Assembly (NCBI GenBank): GCA_026315105.1
Contig: CM048746.1
Location: 565,081,940-565,145,939, forward strand
Source: Locusta migratoria
Taxonomy: Eukaryota > Arthropoda > Insecta > Orthoptera > Acrididae
Direction: 5' to 3'
Length of the DNA stretch: 64,000 nt
Position numbers and translations under genes: made by a program. Each line of letters begins with the position of its first letter. The stretch's first letter is position 1. The notes below the pieces were generated by a model, which saw only the letters and a list, made by a program, of their open reading frames with translations, was not told the origin of the DNA and made no database searches. Below are positions 42,891 to 54,455 of this stretch, piece by piece.

Positions 42891-44173
42891 CTCACGGACT
42901 GGAAGTTAATAAGCAGCTTATATAACACCTATTTGTCTGTGAGAAATTTTCGCCACCGTTTTCGCTTTTCCTATAGCCAACTCGGACGGGATATTTTGGC
43001 AATTTGAAAGGTTTGTCAACTTCCTTCTCGCAGGGTTTGAACAAAATCTTTGAAAACCATCCCGCAATCTACTCTGTCAGTCATAAACATTCTACAGTAT
43101 AAACTGAAAGACAGAATCGTTGAGGAAATGTCTGCCCCCCCCTCCCCAATCCTTGAGGGTTAAAATTCTAGGAGTAGGAACATCCTCATCCATGATCCAC
43201 GGATTGAGACGCGATATTTTTGTGAAATTCGGTGTCCTGTTACAGCGACAGTCGTAAAAGTTGTGGGAATAAAGTTTATGAAGTAGTTTCTGACGGCATT
43301 TTGACTCGTGAATTGGTCTGTTCAAAGGCACATGCGGTAACTTGAGAGTAATTTTGTGAAAAATTTGTAACAAAAAGTGAGGGAGACGTATGTCGACCAC
43401 GCTACTAAACACCCAAATGCAAGGTCTTGGTATTCTGGGGTCTTCATTCTACTATCAATCGCTGTTTTATGTCCTCTGACTTTATTGAAAGCAGAACAGT
43501 TCTTTTTTTTTTTTTTTTTTACCAAAAAAAAAAAAAGGGAGTCTTATTTTTGTCACCCGGATTTATTTAATGAACAGTTCCATATTAACAACATACCTAA
43601 CGCAAGAAACATTTATGAAACGTCTGAGACCAACTGATAACAGTTGGTAAGATTTAGCTGTAGTAGATTGTCGTGTAAGGAAGTTTGTTTACACGCGCTA
43701 GCCGTGCTGTGAAGTGCCCCGTTTACTTCCGTTCAAACCTCTGGCCGGCCACTAGCACTGACTGGAGGACGAGACATTCGCTGCGATTGAGCAGAGGCAT
43801 GCCTCTCCTCTTCTCGACTGCCCACTGATGCGTCTGAACCTGTCTTTTCTTAAATGGACTGTTTGCCTTATGAAGCCTGGTTATCCTGATACCGATCTCC
43901 TAATGGGCTCTCGTTCTAGGTTATATTATTGTGCACTGAATTAAAAATTTTATTATTGGATGGTTTCAGAAAGCCCGCCTGTAAGTTTCCATATTTAGCG
44001 GCTATTCTTACATTATTAAACAATACGTCTATAATAACTTCTTTATATTTGAACATTAACATGTCGTGACGCTGAAAAAAAGGCGTGTATGGTCTATTAA
44101 AATTGTATTCTGTTGAATGAGTAACACATTAACCTCGAAGCAACTATCAAATTATATCATAATAATGACATGG

Positions 44174-44222
44174 CCGCGGAAGAATGGCCGAGCGCATTGA
44201 GGCGCTACGCTACGATGTGATT
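44174..44222 (+). repeat. SINE head fragment
   Basis: GCCGCGGAAGAATGGCCGAG then CGCATTGAGGCGCTACGCTA resembles the type C SINE head cut before its B box. The twin lies at about 47850-47897 in the other arm. Confidence 0.55.
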
Positions 44223-44952
44223 TCCAACCTACTTCGAGAAACCTACTGGAAACCTCTGACCTGAATAAAAAGACATGTCGTTTATGGCTGCTTACCATCA
44301 ACAATAGTTATGATAAAGGGTTTCATTGTGTTTTATTTTTTATTTGGCCTTCATCGCCCTTCCAGACGAACGCTTTTTGTACTTGCTTCGTCTTCTGTAC
44401 TATAATCGTTCATAATATGTTATTCATTCCCTACATTAATGTTTAAAAGTAATACTATTCTCCCTCATTGCAAAAAAGTACACAATATTAAAATGAAATC
44501 ATAGATTAGAACATTAAAACATACTACATCCGCTTTAAAAGAAATATACTAAAAATGATTTCATTTCGTAGGTGAATTTTTTTCTATTCTATTGAACCTC
44601 GGTGTTTCTCAAACAGTTTGCCTCGTTTGTTTTTTTGCCAATGGTAGCCAAACAGTGAGTCTTATGAGTAGCACTCTTATACTGTTAAATACTAAACCAT
44701 TATAAATAAATGAACGTCTTCTGCTCATACCGCTTCCACAACGATTCTAAGCCTATTGGGTATTCTCGTTTCTTATTATATCCGAAGTAACAGACACCAT
44801 ACAAACATAATTAATTACGACTCGCGAAGACGGCGTTTCTTCAATCACTTCACCGCATATGCGGTCATACGTTCGACCTCGCACGATATGGGCACTACAG
44901 CCATAGCGTGCAACTTGTGGAAGTTTGAGACGGAGCCACGTGGTTAAGTTCA

Positions 44953-45149
44953 GCCGGCCGCGGTGGCCGAGGAGACTAAGGCGCTCCAGTCACGGTCTGC
45001 ACGGCCACTACGCTTGGGGGTTCGAATCCCCCATCGGGCATGGATATTTGTGACGTCTTTAGTATAAGGTAGTTGATAAGTAGTTTGTAAGTTTAGGGAC
45101 TGATAACCCCGTAGTTAAGTCCCATAGACTATAGAAACATTTGAACATT
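44953..45149 (+). mobile_element. SINE type A, only in the left arm
   Basis: Full type A copy with 12-bp target duplication TGGTTAAGTTCA at 44941-44952 and 45150-45161. It splits a tRNA-like block. The right arm has the intact empty site near 47232-47243, so this insertion is younger than the inverted duplication. Confidence 0.95.
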
Positions 45150-46110
45150 TGGTTAAGTTCACCGCTGGTCCGAAGCTGGAGACCCAGTTTCGATTACCGG
45201 TCTGCTTCACATTTTTACTTGTCGCCATTCTTTAATTTCAATGTATTAATGTAGCACTGTCGATCCTTTTCTTCCTAATCCTTATTCCGTCACCTACTTC
45301 ACAATTGCTTACTAGGCAGACTACTCTCCACTAGACCATCGCACCACTAGCGATTAAGGCGCCTCCACGTCACAAACTTTACTTCAGCTCCTGTGTTCCA
45401 AAGAATATTGGAACAACTGCCAAGGCTCTCCACGCAGCGAAATAGACTAGTAAGCATGGAGGTCTGTGTTCGATCCCCGACTGCATCACAAATTTTAATT
45501 CAGTGCTTCACCTTTATCTTTAATGTCTTTGGCATGTTTGAGAAGAAAAACCGTCTCAGGTTTCGTGTATTTGCTTTTACATGATATTCCTTCATAACTA
45601 TTTGAAAATTCTTGTTTCTTTTTGTTTGGGTGTCTCTGTCTCCCCTTCTAGGTTGAACTACCCTCACAAATTACGCCTGCATCGGCGACCTTCTATATTT
45701 AAACTTTTCGCAGATGTTTAAATACAATTCTGCACAACCATATTTGTTTTAGAGATTGATGAAATTTAGAAAATGAATACTTATCTCGGAAAAATAAATA
45801 TTACGATTCCTGCTGAAAATTAGTCTGTGCGTCCAGTTTAAACTTACAGATTTCTGGGGCACGGCCCACCGCCTCACAGCGGCAGGCCAACTAGCTAGCC
45901 GGCCAGCCGACTCAGGACTGCTATGCTTACGTCGGATGACGAGCGCGCCGGGGCCTGTCTTTCTCGTAGGCATCGCTCCACGGCTGCAGACGTAACGCTG
46001 ACTGGTGTAGCACAACAGTCACTGTCGAGTCGCCACCAGGTTTCTCGTGTGATTCAGGACTCTTGGAACATTTTGAAACTAAATCCGCTTCGACTGCAAT
46101 TAACTTTATT

Positions 46111-46166
46111 TAAAAAAGCACTACCGGTTTCGCGTCCTGTAGACACATCATCAGGTGCTAAAATTC
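46111..46166 (-). ncRNA. Hammerhead ribozyme-like motif, best-formed copy
   Basis: On the minus strand: stem I strand TAGCAC, CTGATGA (46154-46148), T, stem II GTGTC with GACGC (one G-U pair, loop TACAG), GAAA (46131-46128), self-complementary ACCGGT (stem III), then A at the cleavage position (46122) and GTGCT, which pairs with AGCAC for a 5-bp stem I. All the conserved core residues are present. The CCGGTAGTGC arrangement is typical of Penelope-associated hammerheads. No Penelope protein is adjacent. Confidence 0.72.
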
Positions 46167-46510
46167 CTTAGAAAAACATATTTGCAATTTAGCCTTCCCC
46201 ACCGTTCACGTTAAATTTAAAACAATCGAAAGCTTAACTTCACGTCCTCATTACAAAGTATAAAACTTTAACGCCTTTGCGTTAGTCCTAGTTTTTAAAA
46301 AATATACTGGGGATGGAGGGCAGGTGAAACCGTGCCATGTGGAAGCGGTGTTGGCGCGAAACCGACCGATGCAATACTCTTGGAACCAGTTACTTGAATG
46401 TCCATGTTACGTGATTAGAGTTGTGGGTTCACTGCCCGACGGACTTCGAGCCGTCTTTGAGGCTGAGGGAGGATATATGGGATGTTGAACAGTATTAGTA
46501 GAGTTTCTTG

Positions 46511-46711
46511 GCCGGCCGCAGTGACCGAGCGGTCTGCGGCACGCCAGTCAGGGTCTGCACTGCCACTACGGTCGGGGGTTTGAATTCCCCCTCGGGCATG
46601 GATATTTGTGCCGTCCTTAGTATTAGCTAGTTCATAAATAGGTTGTAAGTTTAAGGACTGATGACCCCGTACGTAAGTCCCATAAGCTCTACAAACATTT
46701 GAACATTTTGA
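46511..46711 (+). mobile_element. SINE type A variant
   Basis: The head reads GGCCGCAGTGACCGAGCGGT CTGCGGCACGCCAG, differing from other A copies in the D-arm region. B box is GGGGGTTTGAATTCCCCC. The 3' body is typical. An imperfect duplication GTTTCTTG/ATTTCTTG may flank it. Confidence 0.88.
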
Positions 46712-47184
46712 TTTGATTTCTTGTTTTGTTTGCTTCTTTTATTAAGCAGCCAGAGAATTTATTTCTTATAAATATGAGTTATTTACTTTTATTTTAAAGG
46801 GACAGTTGTAAGTTTAAACTGTATGTATAAAACTAATTTTCATCAGGATTCGTAATAATAATTTTTATTTTTCCGTGAGAAGAACTATTCAGATTCTAGA
46901 TTCAATAACAATAGTAATAATAAAACATGGATGTGCAGAACTATATTTTAAACATCTAAAAATCTCCAAAAAGTTTAGAGTAGCCTACAAGATCGCCGAT
47001 GAAGGCATAATTAGTGAGCGAAGTTCAGTTCAGCCTAGAAGAGCAGATAAGGAGGTCCAAAGAAAAAGAAACAAGAACTGGCAAATATTTATGAACGAGG
47101 TGAAGGAATAAGAATTAGGAAGGAAAGGAATGATTGTGCTGAATTAGGACATTGAAATTAAACAATGGCGATAAGTGAAAATAT

Positions 47185-47265
47185 GAAGAGAGACTGGAAT
47201 CGAACCCGTGTCTCCCGCTTCGGACCAGCGGTGAACTTAACCACGTGGCTATCGGTGCTCGCCCC
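47185..47265 (-). repeat. tRNA-like block in right arm (SINE-free site)
   Basis: On the minus strand GCACCGATAGCCACGTGGTT, later GACACGGGTTCGATTCC, gives A- and B-box-like sequences of a tRNA-derived head. The left-arm twin is disrupted by the SINE at 44953 and lacks ~20 bp of the head. Confidence 0.55.
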
Positions 47266-48565
47266 GCGTCTGTCTCAAACTTCCACAAGTTGCACGCTAT
47301 GGCTGTAGCGCCCATATCGTGCGAGGTCGAACGTATGACCGTATATGCGGTGAAGTGATTGAAGAAACGCCGTCTTCGCGACTCGTAATTAATTATATTG
47401 TTATGGTATCTGTTACTTCGGATATGCCCGAAATAACAGACACCACACCAATATAATATGAAACGAGAATACCCAATAGGCTTAGAATCGTTGCGGAAGC
47501 AGTATGAGCAGAAGACGTTCATTTATTTATAATGGTTTAGTATTTAACAGTATAAGAGTGCTACTCATAGGACTGCAATGTTTGGCTACCATTGGCAAAA
47601 AAAAAAAAAAAAAAAAACTTTTAAACATTAATGTAGGGAATGAATAACATATTATGAACGATTATAGTACAGAAGACGAAGCAAGTACAAAAAAGCGTTC
47701 GTCTGGAAGGGCGATGAAGGCCAAATAAAAAATAAAACACAATGAAACCCTTTATCATAACTATTGTTGATGGTAAGCAGCCATAAACGACATGTCTTTT
47801 TATTCAGGTCAGAGGTTTCCAGTAGGTTTCTCGAAGTAGGTTGGAAATCACATCGTAGCGTAGCGCCTCAATGCGCTCGGCCATTCTTCCGCGGCCATGT
47901 CATTATTATGATATAATTTGATAGTTGCTTCGAGGTTAATGTGTTACTCATTCAACAGAATACAATTTTAATAGACCATACACGCCTTTTTTCAGCGTCA
48001 CGACATGTTAATGTTCAAATATAAAGAAGTTATTATAGACGTATTGTTTAATAATGTAAGAATAGCCGCTAAATATGGAAACTAACAGGCGGGCTTTCTG
48101 AAACCATCCAATAATAAAATTTTTAATTCAGTGCACAATAATATAACCTAGAACGAGAGTCCATTAGGAGATCGGTATCAGGATAACCAGGCTTCATAAG
48201 GCAAACAGTCCATTTAAGAAAAGACAGGTTCAGACGCATCAGTGGGCAGTCGAGAAGAGAAGAGGCATGCCTCTGCTCAATCGCAGCGAATGTCTCGTCC
48301 TCCAGTCAGTGCTAGTGGCCGGCCAGAGGTTTGAACGGAAGTAAACGGGGTACTTCACAGCACGGCTAGCGCGTGTAAACAAACTTCCTTACACGACAAT
48401 CTACTACAGCTAAATCTTACCAACTGTTATCAGTTGGTCTCAGACGTTTCATAAATGTTTCTTGCGTTAGGTATGTTGTTAATATGGAACTGTTCATTAA
48501 ATAAATCCGGGTGACAAAAATAAGACTCCTTTTTTTTTTTGGTAACTTGACGTGCTTCATTTATC

Positions 48566-48596
<31 letters not shown>

Positions 48597-49297
48597 GTTC
48601 TGCTTTCAATAAAGTCAGAGGACATAAAACAGCGATTGATAGTAGAATGAAGACCCCAGAATACAAAGACCTTGCATTTGGGTGTTTAGTAGCGTGGTCG
48701 ACATACGTCTCCCTCACTTTTTGTTACAAATTTTTCACAAAATTACTCTCAAGTTACCGCATGTGCCTTTGAACAGACCAATTCACGAGTCAAAATGCCG
48801 TCAGAAACACGTTCGTATTAATGATTTAGATTCGTTGCTGTTTCGTAGAACAGTCATTCGTAGCTACAGCGTAAAGTTTCTTTATAAATATTTACAGAAA
48901 CTACTTCATAAACTTTATTCCCACAACTTTTACGACTGTCGCTGTAACAGGACACCGAATTTCACAAAAATATCGCGTCTCAATCCGTGGATCATGGATG
49001 AGGATGTTCCTACTCCTAGAATTTTAACCCTCAAGGATTGGGGAGGGGGGGGGCAGACATTTCCTCAACGATTCTGTCTTTCAGTTTATACTGTAGAATG
49101 TTTATGACTGACAGAGTAGATTGCGGGATGGTTTTCAAAGATTTTGTTCAAACCCTGCGAGAAGGAAGTTGACAAACCTTCCAAATTGCCAAAATATCCC
49201 GTCCGAGTTGGCTATAGGAAAAGCGAAAACGGTGGCGAAAATTTCTCACAGACAAATAGGTGTTATATAAGCTGCTTATTAACTTCCAGTCCGTGAG

Positions 49298-49371
49298 GAG
49301 TGTGCCTAGCGTAGTGGACAAGTGGCTGGAGGTGCAAAGTTGGAAGTCAGGGTTCGATTACCCGGTACTCC
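49298..49371 (+). repeat. tRNA-like block, right arm
   Basis: A 74-nt tRNA-sized unit with GCCTAGCGTAGTGG and GGGTTCGATTACCC. The twin is at 42816-42890. I judge it a tRNA-derived repeat and not a gene, given the 8-nt T loop and imperfect stems. Confidence 0.5.
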
Positions 49372-50433
49372 TTACATTTTTGTTCATTTCATATTACCCC
49401 TCGCAATGTAAAAATTTTATTTATGAAATTTAAATTTACTTAAACGTTTCAGTGCACCACGAACGTTGATGTCAAGAGGTGTCTCAATTAAAACACATTC
49501 AATCCTACAGCATCAGTTCAGTGCCACAATTCCCATCCTTGGTATGCATAAAAATCAACAGTGAAAAGTCATTTACTTAAAATCTTGAAAAGTATGCTTT
49601 GCACCGAAGCATATTTCGGATAAAATTTCTCGCTTACAATACTTTGGTAAAGTCTGCATAGTGTGGAGATTTTCTTTGACGATGAACACCCTAAGGAATG
49701 TAATATAACTTCGGCATATAAATACGTGCTACAATTTTTGAAATATTATTTTCATTTAATACTTCATCGAATTATGAAAATTAAATGATGAAATAAGATA
49801 TATTAATTAAATTAGTTATAACGAAACCAAATGTATATACCATGCATTGAAATTTTTATAATTGATAATTAAAACTGCAAGGGTTAATATAAGAAAAGTA
49901 TTTTGGAAGGGACGGAATTCAAACCCGTGCTCTTTCATTCAAAAGCTATTCGTTTAGCTACTTCGCAACACCGAAAACACCGTCATCAGCAATGGTGAGC
50001 CTCAATATTAGCTGATATTGCACCTATCTGTAGTTGGATCATTTGGCGTGAGTTTTCTCTTTTCCTATAGCCTACACAGGGGAGATATTGTAGGAATTTA
50101 AAAGGTTCATATTCGTGTTTCTTCTCTCACAGATTGGGCCAAGTAGGTGAAACCCATCCAGCGATCCCTAGTGTTGAGACTTTCTACACGCAAACGTATA
50201 AGGGGATATTATTAGCCTTTGTCAAGACAATCGCATTCGGAAATTGTCGTTGTAGCTATTACATTCTTGGTATGTGCTTGTCAACTTTTGAATCCACATA
50301 AAGGCAACGTTTTCCAGTATGCACTTATTTCAGCTAATAAATTATGACTACTATATTGTTTGATAATTATAAATCCATACGATATGTGCCCTGAAACCAA
50401 CGTTTATTATCTGTCTGTGGAAATACTTACGCT

Positions 50434-50694
50434 ATGACTCACACGATCTGTTGCATTTTTCTGGTAGCAATATCAGTCAGCTCAGAACATTTGACGCAAA
50501 TAGACTATTACGTTCATTCATTCAAAACTTCTCTTTGTTGTCATGTAAACTGGCTGAATGAAGAGTTAAAACGTTTTGATACTATATTCGCTACCAAAGT
50601 TGTTACTGAGCAGAGCTCGCCAGAATTAGGAATTCTTGTTGTCGTACTACTGTCTGGATTGAAACAGGATTATATTAAACGACTACTGATTTGA
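50434..50694 (+). other. Conserved 87-codon open frame, unknown (twin)
   Basis: Right-arm twin of 41494-41754 with a signal-peptide-like start and no known domain. Both are open to the same stop. Confidence 0.25.
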
Positions 50695-50939
50695 ATGTCA
50701 TAGCGATTTAATATTCCTAATGTTACTTGCACGAAAAACGTAGCTTTTGCGTCATTATTGAAAGAAACGGAATAAAAATACAATTATGTGTTGGATACGA
50801 TAGTTAAAAGAAATTCATTTGATGCAACACAATTCTCTGTTGCGCGTGTTTCATATAGTATTATCAATATATTTTCATGGTTACGGAATAATAATGTCCT
50901 CACAAAGATTGCGATACAGATTGTTACTCAATTATCATG

Positions 50940-51133
50940 TTCAAATGTCTGTAAATCTATCGGACCAAACTGCGTGGTCATCAGTCCGTAGCTTACAAAC
51001 TGCTTAAACCTACGTAAACTAACCTAAGGACAAACACACACACCCATGCCCCAGGGAGGACTCGAACCTCCACGGTGAGCAACCGCGCGCTCCGCAGCGA
51101 GGCGCTTTAGACCGCTCGGCTACTCCACCGCGG
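50940..51133 (-). mobile_element. SINE type B, shared by both arms (twin)
   Basis: Twin of 41057-41248 with the same target duplication, CAATTATCATG, at 50929-50939 and 51134-51144. Confidence 0.95.
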
Positions 51134-52099
51134 CAATTATCATGTGTGTCATTGTTACGTGAGAAATATAATGAGCCATATTTCAAAATAGAAGAAAAAT
51201 GTCAAAGAGTCAGTAATCGAACTGTCGCTCGTTGATCAGTAGTTGGCCATTTGGCGAGATAAATAAGCTTGTCTTTATCATTTGTTTGCTTCTCTGCACA
51301 TTCATTTGACATAATCGTATCTTATATTATAATAGCCCAATATGTTATCGAATGCTTACTATTAGGCATTTCAATAAGACAAGGAGTATGGAAAAGTACC
51401 AAACATCTGAGGAGAACTGTAATTGGTGGTGACACAGCTGGCTCATGTTTGTTAAATTTGTGCTGATATCTTAGTTGTAACATCAAGCGAAAGAGAACCA
51501 GTGGGAATGAGACGATACCTTCACTCTCGGAACCATCAGTGATCTGCGGCGCCAAACGGTTGTCGTCTTTATAGCGCAACCGAGGCGGTGGGCGGAAACC
51601 GTCAGCGATACTCGGAACATGATGCACCATGATGTAACACTTAGCTTCATAACAAAGTCCATTCGTGTAATTGAATTAATTCTATGATAGGCATGCAATT
51701 TTTCCATTTGAATGTGTCAGTAACTTCCGAAAATATTCACGGACTGCAGCATCGCAATTCTAATTGCTGTCTTTGTTCATTGAAACTATAAGAAAAGAAA
51801 TGTGGAAAGGAATTTGTCGGTCGCGAACAGCTTAAAATGCAATGGCTAATACGCAAATCAGTTGCTAAAATTAGTTTTCGAAGTCGCCTTCACGTCGCAT
51901 AGAAAGCACGCGTGTTGTTACAACTGGCTGCGATACTGGAAGATAACATTTTTCTTCTCAGATTTCGTGTCAGATGGGTAATCGACAGTATGTACGATCG
52001 TGTTGCCTAGCTGTGTATACTTCTCACCAAGCATCAGAACTTTGCGGTTGTGTATAGCGATTAGGCGAGGGGTCTCGCGAATTCTGTCACCGACTGTAC

Positions 52100-52889
52100 A
52101 TTACTATAAAGAAACAGATTAACATTCGTTTCACGAACTTCAACATTTCTATTAGCCCTAAAGTACGAGGAAATGATATCTACACTCTATGAAACTTTTA
52201 ACATCGTGGAACAATTGCTTAGAAATTTGTATAGCCCGAATCACTGAACTATAGTGAACATTCTGACCACGGCCTGAGAGAATGATCAAGGCATGTGCTT
52301 CAATCAATTGTAGGAAGTCTCATGTGATAGCATTATCAAAAATATTAAAAACTGTATTTTGATTTTTCTAATCTGACGTGTATTTGCTTGAGATATGACC
52401 GTTTTTTCTACAATGTTCAATTAATTTTCATTTTGTCCATTATAGTGCCATGTATCATGAACATGTAATCCCTATCTCCCGCACCCAGGCACGGTGCAGA
52501 GGGTTAAGCTTTTGTTCAATGAACGTTTCTCTTTGAGGCGAACAACTTTTATTTTAACATTTTAAAATCAGATTTGTATTTTTCCAAATATTAAAAAAAT
52601 AATAATAAAATAAAAATAAAAAATAAAGTGCCTCACTCTGTGTAGGGGATGTTCAGAAATCTGTTTTAGAATCTTCGATGACTTTTAGAGAAATGTGAGC
52701 ACTTATTATTTGGATGAGAAACCCATGTAAGAAAATGATACACTACTAGCACGTATTTGACTCCGTGAAAACAATCTCCTCTAGATCAACCTCTTTGTGT
52801 TCCATATTTTGAGACGACGTTGTACGGACGAAAACACGAAAAACTGTCTAATCCATCTATACTGTAAAACGCGTACCTGAAGAGCAGCG
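52100..52889. other. Unassigned AT-rich stretch
   Basis: No ORF or repeat is recognised beyond the outer edge of the right arm. Confidence 0.35.
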
Positions 52890-54445
52890 AGCACTTGGAC
52901 AGTAGACGAGACTTGTTTACAGTATCACTCAGCAAAAGATCCGTACCCAAAGACTGGGAAGTTGCACAGGTCACTCCTATGTTCAAGGAACGCAACAGCA
53001 GTAATCTGCAGAACTACAGCCCAATATCAATGACTTTGGCTTGATGTTCAAATGTTTGTTAAGCTAGTGGGGACTCAACGACGGGGTCATCAGTCAAATC
53101 AAATGTTTGTAATTCTATGGGACCAAACTACGACGGTCATCAGTCCCTAGACTTACAAGCTACTTAAACTAAGTTTAACCTAAGGACAACACACACATCC
53201 ATGCCCCAGGGAGGATTCGAACCCCCGACGAGTAATGCCACGCGATCCGCAACGTGGCGCTCCAGACCGCTCGGCTACTCCCGCGCGGCCACTTTGATTT
53301 GCAGAAGGATTTTGAAACAGAAACTTCCCTCAAACATTATTAACTACTCGTCGAAGATTGAACCTATTGACCGTAGTCAACATGGATTCAGAAAGTATCG
53401 TTCTTGTGAAACACAGTTTGCGCTGTACTCACAAGAAATAATGGGTTCTATCGAGTGCGTATTTCTAGATTCCCCGGAAGGCTTTTGACATTGTACCTCA
53501 CAAGCGTCTTCTAATAGAATTGCGTGTTAACCGAATATCGTCTCAGCATCGGAACTGGATACGTGGCTTCCTGTCGGAAAGCAAACAGTACGTTGTAATT
53601 GACGGAAACTCATCGCGTAAAACAGAGATGATATCTGGCGCTCTCTAGGAGTGTGTTGTAGGTCCCTTACTATTCCCTATCTCTATGAACGGTTTAAGAG
53701 ACAATAGACAATATGAGCTGCTCTCTTAGACAGTCGGTTAGCGGTTAGTAAAGACACATGGACATCAAAAGAAGCCAGCAAAACGATTTAAATAAAATAT
53801 ATGCACAGTGCAAAAATTGGCAATTGATATTCAATGACGAAAGATATGAAGTCATCTATATGAGCCCTAGCTACATTTAAACGATAAATCAGTTGAATTT
53901 AAATACCGTAAATTCCACTATTATAGAAATTAAAATTACGAATAACGTTAATTGGAAAGATAACATAGAAAATGCAGTGGGGAAGGAAAAGCAAAGGCTA
54001 CGTTTTATTGGCAGATCACTTAAAATGTGCAACAGTTCCAGTAAAGAAACTTCGTACACTGTACTCCTATTTTGGAGTATTGTTGTGCAATGTAGGATCC
54101 TCATCAGGAAGGAGGACAAAGAAAAAGTGCAGAGACGGGGCACTTGTTTATTATAGTGTCATAGAAATGACGCACGAGTTGGGGTGAAATCATTAAAAGA
54201 AAGGTGTTATTCGTTGCGGCGATATCTGATTGCGAAATTTCTTTCATCAACTTTCTCCTCTGAATTGCGAAGATATTTTGTTAGGAAGACATGATGGTAA
54301 TAATAAGACAAAAATCAGACCTAAAACGGAAAGATTCGGCTTTCCCCGAGCGCTATTAGAGAGTGGAAGGTTAAGAAAATATTATGAATGCTAATCGATA
54401 AAACGTCTGCCATCCACTTAAATGTGATTTGCAGAGTAAACGTGC
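52890..54445 (+). pseudogene. LINE RT remnant related to 925-1905, split by SINEs
   Basis: Before the SINEs the frame gives KDWEVAQVTPMFKERNSSN and NYSPISMT, the RT finger motif. After them: ILKQKLPSNIINYSSKIEPI, QHGFRKYRSCETQF and CVFLDSPEGF (palm entry, 53300-53488). In broken frames RNWIRGFLSESKQYVVIDGN and ALECVVGPLLFPISMNGL (53550-53700) follow. Then come NNVNWKDNIENA and KQRLRFIGRSLKMCNSS (53940-54030) and VQRRGT. The catalytic FADD box is not legible. Multiple stops and frameshifts make it an old copy. The tail near 54440 reads GTGCAGATGTAG, as in this family's 3' end. Confidence 0.8.
53044..53292 (-). mobile_element. Type A tail fragment plus type B SINE
   Basis: 53044-53094 is only the 3' tail of a type A SINE (TGTTCAAATGTTTG to GGTCATCAGTC). 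It is followed directly by a nearly full type B-like SINE at 53097-53292 with a diverged head. Flanks GACTTTGGCTTG and CACTTTGATTTG form an imperfect target duplication. The tandem pair looks like one insertion of a chimeric or tail-to-tail SINE. Confidence 0.75.
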
Positions 54446-54455
54446 AGATGTAGCT

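Larger units (their letters stand above)
40404..45293 (+). repeat. Giant inverted repeat, left arm (~4.9 kb)
   Basis: This arm is the inverted copy of 47104-52099. Outer edge: GTACAGTCGGTG at 40404 faces CACCGACTGTAC ending 52099. Inner edge is near 45293/47104, where similarity fades. Matching landmarks include the 87-codon frame 41494-41754 (minus) with 50434-50694 (plus), the type B SINE 41057-41248 with 50940-51133, and the tRNA-like blocks. The arm lacks ~190 bp near 40532, ~120 bp near 40715 and ~93 bp near 43287 that the other arm has. It carries a private SINE at 44953. No recognisable gene or transposase is inside. Confidence 0.93.
45294..47103. other. Spacer of the giant inverted repeat
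   Basis: About 1.8 kb between the arms. It holds a tRNA-like block (45385-45490, with GTGTTCGATCCCCG), a hammerhead motif (46114-46163 minus) and a type A SINE (46511-46711). No transposase, replication protein or other gene is visible, so it gives no support for the arms being terminal repeats of an autonomous transposon. Confidence 0.6.
47104..52099 (-). repeat. Giant inverted repeat, right arm (~5.0 kb)
   Basis: Inverted partner of 40404-45293. Compared with the left arm it keeps ~190 bp at about 51790-51985, ~120 bp at about 51483-51605 and ~93 bp at 48809-48901. It has a small local inverted insertion near 47400-47450. It lacks the SINE found in the left arm. A and T runs (47599-47618, 48531-48595) differ in length from the left arm. 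Similarity is highest in the outer ~4.5 kb and falls towards the inner edge. Confidence 0.93.

Noticed and set aside
43092..49107. ORFs in the inverted-repeat arms (43092-43412 minus, 48682-49107 plus, 43377-43637 plus, 48430-48717 minus)
   Set aside because: They overlap antisense, run through poly-T or poly-A tracts and differ in frame between the twins because of the 93-bp indel.
40404..52099. Arms as terminal repeats of a Maverick/Polinton or other large DNA transposon
   Set aside because: No integrase, polymerase, capsid or transposase is in the arms or spacer, and no target duplication is visible at the outer edges.
40404..52099. Inverted repeat as a pure assembly artefact
   Set aside because: The arms differ by many substitutions, several indels and a private SINE with its own target duplication. 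A collapsed or mirrored read would give identical arms.
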